From an uncultured Clostridiaceae bacterium (GTDB lineage Bacteria; Bacillota; Clostridia; Clostridiales; Oxobacteraceae): a stretch of DNA of 9,992 nucleotides. The position numbers and the translations under genes are program-made. The notes under the pieces were generated by a model. It worked only from the letters and a program-made list of their open reading frames with translations. It did not search any database and was not told where the DNA came from. Shown here piece after piece: positions 1 to 6,541 of this stretch. How positions within the stretch are numbered: position 1 is the first letter of the stretch; every line of letters begins with the position of its first letter. The stretch lies in the NCBI GenBank assembly GCA_937900065.1, contig CALCDS010000038.1, positions 1 to 9,992 on the forward strand, read 5' to 3'.

Positions 1-14
1 CCACTACGGCTAAA

Positions 15-314
15 CTAGTTCTTTTCATATATTCCAGCCTCGCTTTTAATAATTGTTATAAGTTGTTTTTTCATGGGTAGAGAACCTGCAGTGATCTGCT
101 CATCGTTTATGAGCAGCGCCGGGAACTTTTCGACCTCGAGCCCTGGTATGGAGTGTATATGTTTTAGGTCTTCGAGTTCCAAATATTCAATCTCAACAAA
201 ATCAAAGTCTTTTTGTATTTTTTCAAGCATTTCTTTTATAAGCCCATAGGTTATAAGACAGGCAGTACAGGGATGTTTTAATGATATTAGTGTAACTTTT
301 ACCTTTTGTGCCAT
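15..314 (-). CDS. Stand-alone thioredoxin-like protein (CxxC)
   Basis: A 99-residue protein with no signal peptide or membrane segment, so probably cytoplasmic. It has a small thioredoxin/glutaredoxin-like layout: a first beta strand, then a C-T-A-C redox pair (C16, C19), a helix, and a K-F-P-A-L-L-I segment whose P65 sits where thioredoxin folds have the cis-proline. The usual WCGPC active site is absent, so it is not a standard TrxA. It resembles the C-terminal domain of the neighbouring UroD-like protein (similar spacing from CxxC to P-x-L-L-I and a following S-x-x-P), which suggests the two are related by duplication. The start is set by GAAGG seven bases upstream of ATG. It lies 16 bp downstream of the methyltransferase stop codon, so the two are very likely co-transcribed. 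The role is inferred: thiol-disulfide exchange serving the methyltransferase or its thiol acceptor. The family is fairly sure, the partner is not. Confidence 0.8.
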   Translation of the reverse strand: MAQKVKVTLISLKHPCTACLITYGLIKEMLEKIQKDFDFVEIEYLELEDLKHIHSIPGLEVEKFPALLINDEQITAGSLPMKKQLITIIKSEAGIYEKN

Positions 315-330
315 GACATAACCTTCTTGC

Positions 331-1686
331 TTATATGTTCTTTTTTTCTACAGCCGACTCTATATCTTTTTCTAACTGGCTTTCCTCAGGTATTGTGCTT
401 ATATATTTGATTTTCCCGTCAATAAGCAATGTCGGTATGTTTTTTACTCCCATTTTGAGCATAAAGACTACGGATTCTTTTTCTTTTATTTTGTGCTCAG
501 CCCATCTTACTTTGCTGCCGAATTTAGCGGCTGAGTTTTTGACTGCCTCTACCATATACTGGCATGGTGCACAGCTTTCCGAATCCAGTGTGACAACATC
601 TATTATAACTTGTTTTTCATTTTTATAATCGGGTATTTCAACCTTGACATCACCTAGTGTGCTGTTGGATTCTAAAAATTTGCTCACTTCGCCATGAACA
701 TAGCTTGTAATAGCCTTTATATTCTCAGAAGGAGTGTCAAAAGGAATATCACATCCGGGTGAGAGTATAAAACCTTTCTTTCCGCCTATGGACATACAGT
801 TTTCAGCGTCCTTTATATTGTCGGTAGGCGTGCCAAACAGCATCGTTACGGTAAGCTTTATGTTTCCCCCAAATGATACGCCATATTTTTGGCATATTTT
901 TTTTACATATTCAAGAGGTATGTTTTCGTCTATTGATACATTGTTGGGTTTGCATTTGCACATTTCCTCTATATTTTTTTTAGCATTGCCGCATACGAAA
1001 AATGAGGATAACTTAGCTCTTGACCTTATATAATTAAATATTGAAGTCGCATATGGGGATACGAATTCACTAAAGCATGATGGCGAAATCTGAGATGTCA
1101 TTGGATCAACAACTGCGATTACATCCACTCCGGCATCTATATACATTCTTGCTGTGCTTATACATACTTTTTCGCAAAACTTAAGAAGTTCATGGGTATA
1201 TTCAGGATCGTCCATCATCTTGTAGAATATATCTGTGCCTAAAAGATGAAGGGCCATTGTAAAAGGACCTGTTATAAGTCCATATATTGCTATTTTGTCT
1301 CCAAGTTTTTTGCATATCTTCCTTGTGGCTTCCAATACTATTGGAAATCTTCCATCTTCTTCAGATGGTACTTTTAATTCTGAGAGCTTGACACCTTCCT
1401 CTAAGGGGTGAGTAACTACTGAAGGCGGGTTCATCTCCGCATATTTTAAAGTGCAGCCCATGGCTTCTGCTTCAACTTGCAGATCAAATAGTGCAGGAAG
1501 GCCGTCGGGCCTGTATTCTTCATATGCTTTTGTAATACCGTTTACTATGTTGGTACTATCTTTGAAATATTCTTCAGCAGAAACTCCTATAAGTTTTGCT
1601 GCATGGCATCCTACAAAGGGTATCCACGGAATCCTTTCTACTTCCTTATTCAGCAGAGCATCTATTACCAACTGTTTTGAATTCAT
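331..1686 (-). CDS. MtaA/CmuA-type UroD-fold methyltransferase with C-terminal thioredoxin-like domain
   Basis: A 451-residue protein. Residues 1 to about 345 match the uroporphyrinogen decarboxylase-like corrinoid methyltransferases (MtaA/MtbA/CmuA), which move a methyl group between a corrinoid protein and a thiol or pterin. Signs are the E-A-E-A-M-G-C segment near residue 75, V-C-G-N around C232, and S-P-G-C-D-I-P with C312 followed by T-P-S-E-N-I. The HemE-specific R-Q-A-G-R motif is absent, so this is not haem synthesis. Family members bind zinc with H-x-C and a distal Cys; here the His position is Phe (F230-V-C232). Residues about 360-451 form a thioredoxin-like domain with C-A-P-C (C372, C375) and a P418 in I-P-T-L-L-I. 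The start was taken at the ATG preceded by GGGGGG eight bases upstream; an in-frame ATG 12 codons earlier lacks such a site. It is divergent from the corrinoid activator gene and heads a two-gene operon. The methyl acceptor and the direction of transfer are unknown. Confidence 0.82.
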   Translation of the reverse strand: MNSKQLVIDALLNKEVERIPWIPFVGCHAAKLIGVSAEEYFKDSTNIVNGITKAYEEYRPDGLPALFDLQVEAEAMGCTLKYAEMNPPSVVTHPLEEGVKLSELKVPSEEDGRFPIVLEATRKICKKLGDKIAIYGLITGPFTMALHLLGTDIFYKMMDDPEYTHELLKFCEKVCISTARMYIDAGVDVIAVVDPMTSQISPSCFSEFVSPYATSIFNYIRSRAKLSSFFVCGNAKKNIEEMCKCKPNNVSIDENIPLEYVKKICQKYGVSFGGNIKLTVTMLFGTPTDNIKDAENCMSIGGKKGFILSPGCDIPFDTPSENIKAITSYVHGEVSKFLESNSTLGDVKVEIPDYKNEKQVIIDVVTLDSESCAPCQYMVEAVKNSAAKFGSKVRWAEHKIKEKESVVFMLKMGVKNIPTLLIDGKIKYISTIPEESQLEKDIESAVEKKNI

Positions 1687-1712
1687 TTTATATTCCCCCC
1701 AAATAAATGATT

Positions 1713-1721
1713 TATATAGCA
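1713..1721 (-). promoter_or_regulatory. Candidate extended -10 promoter for the methyltransferase operon
   Basis: Read on the minus strand, this is TGC followed by TATATA and AAT, an extended -10 shape. It lies about 27 bases from the methyltransferase start codon, which would give a short leader. No convincing -35 box sits 16-18 bp upstream, so this is a weak call that rests on the extended -10 and its position. Confidence 0.3.
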
Positions 1722-1754
1722 TCTTTTATATTAACAAAAATGTTGTGTTTGGTA

Positions 1755-1783
1755 TTGTCATTAATTTGTACATTTTGTACTAT
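1755..1783 (+). promoter_or_regulatory. Candidate sigma-A promoter with embedded palindrome, for the activator-regulator operon
   Basis: TTGTCA at 1755-1760 (5 of 6 to the -35 consensus) and TACTAT at 1778-1783 (4 of 6) are separated by 17 bp, giving a leader of roughly 80 bases before the start at 1869. A perfect palindrome, GTACA-TTT-TGTAC (1768-1780), occupies the spacer and touches the -10. The same bases also contain a TTTGTAC direct repeat with a 9-bp period (1765-1771, 1774-1780). This position would suit an operator. A second AT-rich candidate, TATAAT at 1830-1835, has no good -35. The promoter and operator assignment is inferred. Confidence 0.4.
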
Positions 1784-1868
1784 ATTAACCCGATTAATTA
1801 AAATTATATGGTTTATATGTAACATAGAGTATAATATATTAGAGATTATGGTGATGGAGGAACATTAT

Positions 1869-4340
1869 ATGAAAATAGAGAGGCACTTCGACATTGCTAT
1901 TGAGGTTAAAGAGATACTAAGGCTTTTAGGTTACAAGAATAAAGGGCCTGATGATAAGATACTTGAGTCTATAACAGATGAGATAAAAAAGTGTCATGAG
2001 TATCTAGATCCTGCTCTTGCGTATGAAAAGATAAATATCAAGGAAAAGAAAGAGGACAGAGTCCTGCTGGGAAACTCCATAGTATTTCAGGGTAAGTATA
2101 TTGCAAGCAAGCTGAAAGACTGCCAATATGTAGTCGTGGCTGTGTCTACTTTGGGTAAAAAAATTGATGAAATAATAAAATCATCCTTTGACAGCGGTGA
2201 TTACTTAAGAGGAATGATTGTTGATATTATAGGCTCCACAGCCATTGAATATATAAATAAAGCATTTTGGAAAAGCATGATAGGCTATATTAAAGATAGT
2301 GATATTGGAATTACGTCGAGAATGTCTCCAGGTTCAGGGGGATGGGATGTATCGGAACAATCGAAGATATTTCGATGCGTGGATGCAGCTCCCATAGGAA
2401 TTAGTTTAACTGATAGCAATATGATGATTCCGTTAAAGTCTACATCCACTGTTTATGGATTTGGAAAAGGTATAGGTATAACGAGAGCCGAGCACATATG
2501 CAGTGAATGCAGCATGAAAAACTGTGCATACAGGATGGATAAAAGTGTGGAGATAATAGTTAGAGGGAAAAGCGATAAGATCATCCATGCGGATATAGGG
2601 TCAAACTTATTAGAGGTATTAAGGCGGGAGGATGTATTTGTAGAGAGCGTATGCGGCGGCAGGGGGACTTGTGGAAAATGCAAGGTGATATTTCTTAAAG
2701 GAGCAGGTAAACCGACAAAGCAGGATAAAACCCATCTGTCCAATGAAGAAATTGACAGGGGCGTAAGGCTTGCCTGTTGCTGTACGCTGTATAACCCGGC
2801 AGAGATACAAACAATGGATTCATGCGGCGCTATGAATGTAATGACAGAGGGAAGTAAAGTTGATATAAAAATAGAGCCTTATGTAAATAAGATGTATTTA
2901 AAGATAGATACTCCAACCCTTGAAGATCAGAGAAGCGATGTAAAAAGATTAAAGAGTGCTATGAAGATAGATGAGCTTTCAGTAGGAAGGGATCTTATGG
3001 TGAGGATTCCTGAAGTGCTCCGAGAGAACGACTTTAAAGTTACCGCTGCCGCATATAAAAATATACTTTTGGATGTTGAAGGCGGGGATACCTCAAATAA
3101 GTCATATGGAATTGCCGTAGACATAGGAACAACAACTCTGGCTTGCTATCTTGTAAACCTTAGGGACGGAAAAATAATCGATTTGGAATCAGAGGTAAAC
3201 AGGCAGAAAATATATGGCGCTGATGTAATTTCAAGGATCAACTATACAATTCAAGAACGTGACGGCACTTCAATTTTGAAAAACTGCATTGTAAATCAGA
3301 TAAATGAAATAATTCACAGACTTTGTAAAAACAACAGCATTGACAAAAGAAACATTTATAACATGACAATAGTCGGCAATACAACTATGATACATCTTTT
3401 TTTAGGCCTTCCAAGCAGGAATATTTCATTATCCCCATTTATATCTGTAACAACAGAACCCATGGAATTTCCCGCATCTGAAGTTGGAATATCGATAGGA
3501 GGTTTTGTAAGCATACTTCCTGCCGTATCGAGCTATGTAGGCAGTGATATTACAGCAGGTATCTTATCCTGCGGCATGTACAATTCTAAAAAGGATTGTT
3601 TGCTGCTAGATTTGGGAACGAACGGTGAGATAGCTTTGGGAAATGCGAATGGTATTGTGGCATGTTCAACTGCAGCAGGTCCGGCGTTTGAGGGTGCAAG
3701 CATAAAGCATGGGATAGGTGGAATAAAGGGTGCTATTTCCAAGATAGATTTGTCAAAGGACAACATATATAAAACAATAGGTGATGAAAAACCTTGCGGC
3801 ATATGTGGTTCAGGAGTAATGGACATGGTATCCGAACTTATAAAGTATAATCTGGTGGATGAGACTGGGAGGATGGCTGATAAGGATGAAATTTCCTCTG
3901 AAATTTTAAGCAAGAGAATGGTGCAAAATGGCAGCATGAAGGAATTTGTAATAGACGGGGAAATAACATTTACACAAAAAGATGTACGAGAAGTACAGCT
4001 TGCCAAGGCAGCGGTATATGCTGGAATTAAAGTGTTGATGAATGAAAAGGCAATTACAGACAAAGATATAGAGAAAGTATATATAGCCGGCGGGTTTGGC
4101 AACTATATGGATATTCAAAGCGCTTTAAATATAGGGCTTCTTCCAAAGGAATTTTCAGGGAGAGTGGAGTCGATAGGCAATTCTGCTGGTACAGGTGCCA
4201 GGATGTATCTGCTCTCAAGACATTGCAGGGAAGATATGAAAGAAATTATAAAAGCTGCAAAATATATAGAACTGTCCGGCAGGAAGGATTTTCAGGAATA
4301 CTTTGTAGATTCCATGATGTTTGGTGATAGCAAAGAATGA
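1869..4340 (+). CDS. Reductive activator of corrinoid enzymes (RACE-type) with MetH-activation-like N-terminal domain
   Basis: An 823-residue protein. RACE proteins use ATP and an iron-sulfur cluster to reduce inactive Co(II) corrinoid proteins to Co(I). Residues 1 to about 225 resemble the vitamin B12-dependent methionine synthase activation domain, with R-M-S-P-G-S-G-G-W near residues 151-159, and end with a C-x2-C-x4-C cluster (C211, C214, C219). Residues about 226-315 are a 2Fe-2S ferredoxin domain: C262, C268, C271 and C303 (in L-A-C). From about residue 412 onward is the ASKHA-type ATPase region typical of these proteins (DUF4445), with V-D-I-G-T-T-T, L-D-L-G-T-N-G-E and Y-I-A-G-G-F-G-N. 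There is no membrane segment. The start is set by GGAGGA seven bases before ATG at 1869; the open frame continues 54 codons upstream through hydrophobic, AT-rich intergenic sequence that is probably not coding. It overlaps the next gene by 4 nt and diverges from the methyltransferase. The likely client is the corrinoid protein at 5751-6392. Confidence 0.88.
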   Translation: MKIERHFDIAIEVKEILRLLGYKNKGPDDKILESITDEIKKCHEYLDPALAYEKINIKEKKEDRVLLGNSIVFQGKYIASKLKDCQYVVVAVSTLGKKIDEIIKSSFDSGDYLRGMIVDIIGSTAIEYINKAFWKSMIGYIKDSDIGITSRMSPGSGGWDVSEQSKIFRCVDAAPIGISLTDSNMMIPLKSTSTVYGFGKGIGITRAEHICSECSMKNCAYRMDKSVEIIVRGKSDKIIHADIGSNLLEVLRREDVFVESVCGGRGTCGKCKVIFLKGAGKPTKQDKTHLSNEEIDRGVRLACCCTLYNPAEIQTMDSCGAMNVMTEGSKVDIKIEPYVNKMYLKIDTPTLEDQRSDVKRLKSAMKIDELSVGRDLMVRIPEVLRENDFKVTAAAYKNILLDVEGGDTSNKSYGIAVDIGTTTLACYLVNLRDGKIIDLESEVNRQKIYGADVISRINYTIQERDGTSILKNCIVNQINEIIHRLCKNNSIDKRNIYNMTIVGNTTMIHLFLGLPSRNISLSPFISVTTEPMEFPASEVGISIGGFVSILPAVSSYVGSDITAGILSCGMYNSKKDCLLLDLGTNGEIALGNANGIVACSTAAGPAFEGASIKHGIGGIKGAISKIDLSKDNIYKTIGDEKPCGICGSGVMDMVSELIKYNLVDETGRMADKDEISSEILSKRMVQNGSMKEFVIDGEITFTQKDVREVQLAKAAVYAGIKVLMNEKAITDKDIEKVYIAGGFGNYMDIQSALNIGLLPKEFSGRVESIGNSAGTGARMYLLSRHCREDMKEIIKAAKYIELSGRKDFQEYFVDSMMFGDSKE

Positions 4341-5587
4341 TGCCGCTCAATGAAGAGATCATCAGAAAACATTTAAAAATGTATAATAAAGTATCCGGTA
4401 TATCATGCTTTTTAACTGATGAAAATGGTGAAGTCTTATATGCAGAAGGCATGGTCCCGCAGTACTGCATGCAATTTAAAAACCTGACAGTCGATAAATG
4501 TCCATGTACAAAATCTCATCTGTTTGCAGGAAAGCAGGCTGAAAAGATAGGCGAATCTTATATATATTTTTGCCCGGGAGGTTTGGCTAACTGGGTTGCT
4601 CCTATTGTAATCGAGAGCATTTACAGGGGTGCGCTTGCAGGCGGTCCTGTACAGATGAGCCTGCCGGATGACTATGTAGTAGATAAGATAATTGATGCAA
4701 ACAAATTTGATATCTCAAATCGTGGCATGCTTAAGGCATATTTGAATTTGGTACCTGTAATAGAGCCTGAAAAGGTTAGATATCTTTCTGAAATGTTGTA
4801 TATCTTAGCTAAAGATATCATGGCTGAAGAAGCAAGTGTTTTGACTGAAAGAAAAAAATTCTACCAGAATCAGGCTGAAATAAATGAAAACATACAGCAT
4901 GCCAAAATAACCGGAGAGCACATAACGCAATATTATCCTGTTGAGCTTGAAGATGAACTGGTAAGCAGAGTAAAAAGAGGGGACAAAAAAGGCGCAAGGA
5001 TCATATTGAATGAGCTTTTAGGGCATGCGCTGTTCAGCAATGGAAATAACTTTGAACTTACAAAGGCCAGAGTGCTTGAGCTTATGATAATGCTATCGAG
5101 AGCCGCTGTTGAAGGCGGTGGAAATCTCGAGATGATATTCGGGCTCAAGTACGAATATCTTCATGAAATGTATGAGCTTAATACAGTTGAAAGCTTATGC
5201 GAGTGGATTATGAAGGTGCTTGAATGCTTTACCGATTGTGTATTTTCTATAGGAAATCCCAATAACTCCATTACAATACAAAAGGCAGTACAGTATATCA
5301 ACAAAAACTACATGAACAGTATTTCTCTTGAAAGCGTATCTGATTATGTGTACCTGAGCACTTCATATTTTAGCAAGCTTTTTAAAAAGGAACTTGGAAT
5401 AAATTTTATTGATTATCTGAATAAAGTAAGGGTTGAAGAAAGTAAAAAATATCTGTTTGATTTAAAAGTGCCGTTAAGTGATGTGGCTAATATCGTGGGA
5501 TTTACAGATCAGAGCTATTATACAAAGGTATTCAAAAAGATAGAGGGTGTTTCACCAGGGCAGTTTAGAAAAACGAGATGCAGATGA
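4337..5587 (+). CDS. PocR-domain AraC-family transcriptional regulator
   Basis: A 416-residue cytoplasmic regulator. Residues about 5-165 form a PocR ligand-sensing domain (a PAS-like domain predicted to bind small hydrocarbon derivatives), with cysteines at C44, C55, C57 and C79 and an R-G-A-L-A-G-G-P segment near 97-104. Residues about 200-265 carry a helical region ending in L-S-R-A-A-V-E-G-G that is often seen between sensor and DNA-binding parts of such regulators. Residues about 310-416 are an AraC/XylS double helix-turn-helix: S-T-S-Y-F-S-K-L-F-K-K in the first half, and D-V-A-N-I-V-G-F with S-Y-Y-T-K-V-F-K-K and S-P-G-Q-F-R-K in the second. The start codon overlaps the stop of the activator gene (ATGA), with only a modest GGTGAT upstream, which suggests translational coupling. 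By context it probably controls the corrinoid genes in response to the methyl donor or a related metabolite; the ligand is unknown. A second ATG directly follows and is equally possible. Confidence 0.88.
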   Translation: MMPLNEEIIRKHLKMYNKVSGISCFLTDENGEVLYAEGMVPQYCMQFKNLTVDKCPCTKSHLFAGKQAEKIGESYIYFCPGGLANWVAPIVIESIYRGALAGGPVQMSLPDDYVVDKIIDANKFDISNRGMLKAYLNLVPVIEPEKVRYLSEMLYILAKDIMAEEASVLTERKKFYQNQAEINENIQHAKITGEHITQYYPVELEDELVSRVKRGDKKGARIILNELLGHALFSNGNNFELTKARVLELMIMLSRAAVEGGGNLEMIFGLKYEYLHEMYELNTVESLCEWIMKVLECFTDCVFSIGNPNNSITIQKAVQYINKNYMNSISLESVSDYVYLSTSYFSKLFKKELGINFIDYLNKVRVEESKKYLFDLKVPLSDVANIVGFTDQSYYTKVFKKIEGVSPGQFRKTRCR

Positions 5588-5750
5588 TGAAAAAAGTATG
5601 CCAAAAATCAATATCCTTATTTAATGCTGTATGAAATTGATGATAATATTTTAAAAAAGCAAAAGATTACAAAAAAAGCTACGAAATTTATATATATATC
5701 GAATTATAAATCTTAAACTTTAAATGAGAATATAGAGGGAGGTAATACTC

Positions 5751-6392
5751 ATGGAAATATTGGATGAAATATCCGAGAAACTTCAAGCGGGTGCGGCACC
5801 AAAGGTTCGCCAGCTTGTTTCGGATGCATTAAATCAGGGAATTGATGTAAAAAAAATACTTGATGCATTGATTGGTGCAATGGGTATTGTAGGAGTCAAA
5901 TTTAAAAACAATGAAGTTTATGTACCTGAAGTTCTTATTGCTGCCAGAGCTATGAATGCAGGGCTTGAAATTTTGAAACCCATATTGACTGAAACAGGTA
6001 TAAAACCTATAGGAAAAGTTATAATCGGTACTGTAGCCGGAGATTTGCATGATATAGGCAAAAATTTGGTCAAGATGATGATGGTAGGTGCAGGACTCGA
6101 AGTTATTGACTTAGGTGTTGACGTTGCACCTCAAAAGTTTGTATCTGCAGTAAAAGAGTACAATCCGGATATAGTAGCAATGTCCGCCCTTCTGACGACG
6201 ACAATGCCTGGAATGAAAAAAACTTTAGAGGCTTTGGAAAAGGAAGGATTGAGATCAAAACTTACTGTTATGATTGGAGGAGCACCTGTAACTGAAAATT
6301 ATGCAAAGGAAATTTCTGCAGATATATATACTCCGGATGCAGCCTCCGCAGCAGAAAAGGCTAGGGAAGCGATTACAAAAAAGGTTGCATAA
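5751..6392 (+). CDS. Corrinoid (B12-binding) methyl-carrier protein, MtaC/MtbC/MttC/MtgC family
   Basis: A 213-residue protein of the usual size for corrinoid proteins that shuttle methyl groups between two methyltransferases. Residues about 1-85 are the helical cap domain. Residues about 88-213 are a Rossmann-like B12-binding domain with D98-L-H100-D-I-G103, the DxHxxG motif whose His is the lower cobalt ligand, followed by S145-A-L and G176-G177 that line the nucleotide tail. Start: GGGAGGT seven bases before ATG. It follows the regulator by 163 bp with no hairpin terminator between them, so it may be read through from the upstream operon or have its own promoter; I could not find a clean -35/-10 pair in that gap. 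A hairpin terminator lies 18 bases after the stop. The specific subfamily (methanol, methylamine, glycine betaine or methoxyaromatic) cannot be told without the cognate first methyltransferase, which normally sits beside this gene but is not in the window. Confidence 0.93.
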   Translation: MEILDEISEKLQAGAAPKVRQLVSDALNQGIDVKKILDALIGAMGIVGVKFKNNEVYVPEVLIAARAMNAGLEILKPILTETGIKPIGKVIIGTVAGDLHDIGKNLVKMMMVGAGLEVIDLGVDVAPQKFVSAVKEYNPDIVAMSALLTTTMPGMKKTLEALEKEGLRSKLTVMIGGAPVTENYAKEISADIYTPDAASAAEKAREAITKKVA

Positions 6393-6409
6393 ACAAAAAA
6401 ATCTGAAAC

Positions 6410-6440
6410 GCACCTCCAAATATTTTGAAGGTGCATTTTT
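6410..6440 (+). terminator. Rho-independent terminator after the corrinoid protein gene
   Basis: Arms 6410-6420 and 6424-6434 pair over 11 positions with one C-A mismatch around a TAT loop (GCACCT outermost), followed by ATTTTT. It lies 18 bp past the stop codon and closes the corrinoid gene block. Confidence 0.82.
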
Positions 6441-6453
6441 CATGGTAAAATAT

Positions 6454-6482
6454 TTGATAGAATTAAAGTTTGGTTTTAAACT
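6454..6482 (+). promoter_or_regulatory. Candidate promoter for phosphomannomutase gene
   Basis: TTGATA at 6454-6459 (5 of 6 to the -35 consensus) and TAAACT at 6477-6482 (4 of 6) lie 17 bp apart, just after the terminator and about 60 bp before the start codon. TATATT at 6492-6497 is an alternative -10 but lacks a good partner. The place fits a new transcription unit; the boxes themselves are only moderate matches. Confidence 0.35.
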
Positions 6483-6541
6483 TATAGAGGATATATTAAT
6501 TTGAAAAAGAAAGAAGATATATTAGAAAAGGAGGAACTATT

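Noticed and set aside
331..1686. Uroporphyrinogen decarboxylase (HemE) identity
   Set aside because: The R-Q-A-G-R substrate motif near the N-terminus is absent, and the S-P-G-C and V-C-G motifs plus context point to corrinoid methyltransferases.
331..1686. O-demethylase first methyltransferase identity, by the E-x14-E-x20-H zinc motif
   Set aside because: I looked for that spacing near the E-A-E-A-M-G-C segment and did not find it; the MtaA/CmuA-type cysteines fit better.
1687..1722. 12-codon upstream extension of the methyltransferase
   Set aside because: The internal ATG at 1686 has a GGGGGG ribosome binding site at good spacing and begins the conserved N-terminus; the earlier ATG has none.
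1451..1801. 116-codon plus-strand open frame antisense to the methyltransferase
   Set aside because: It overlaps conserved coding sequence and runs into the intergenic region with no ribosome binding site or known motif.
1707..1868. In-frame 54-codon upstream extension of the activator gene
   Set aside because: It has no ribosome binding site, encodes hydrophobic residues unlike the homologous N-terminus, and covers the candidate promoter and palindrome; ATG 1869 has GGAGGA at ideal spacing.
3533..4102. 189-codon open frame on the minus strand inside the activator gene
   Set aside because: It lies wholly antisense to the strongly conserved ATPase domain, has low-complexity Ser/Ile/Pro-rich composition and no recognisable motif.
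5600..5750. Promoter for the corrinoid gene at TATAAA 5705-5710
   Set aside because: The region is nearly all A and T, and no -35 box is found at 15-19 bp, so the match is not informative.
6410..6434. Riboswitch or cobalamin-sensing RNA element
   Set aside because: It is a simple short hairpin followed by a T-run after a stop codon; no B12-box-like sequence was seen here or in the other leaders.
6301..6504. 67-codon frame overlapping the end of the corrinoid gene
   Set aside because: It reads through the terminator hairpin, and its composition is that of an out-of-frame shadow.
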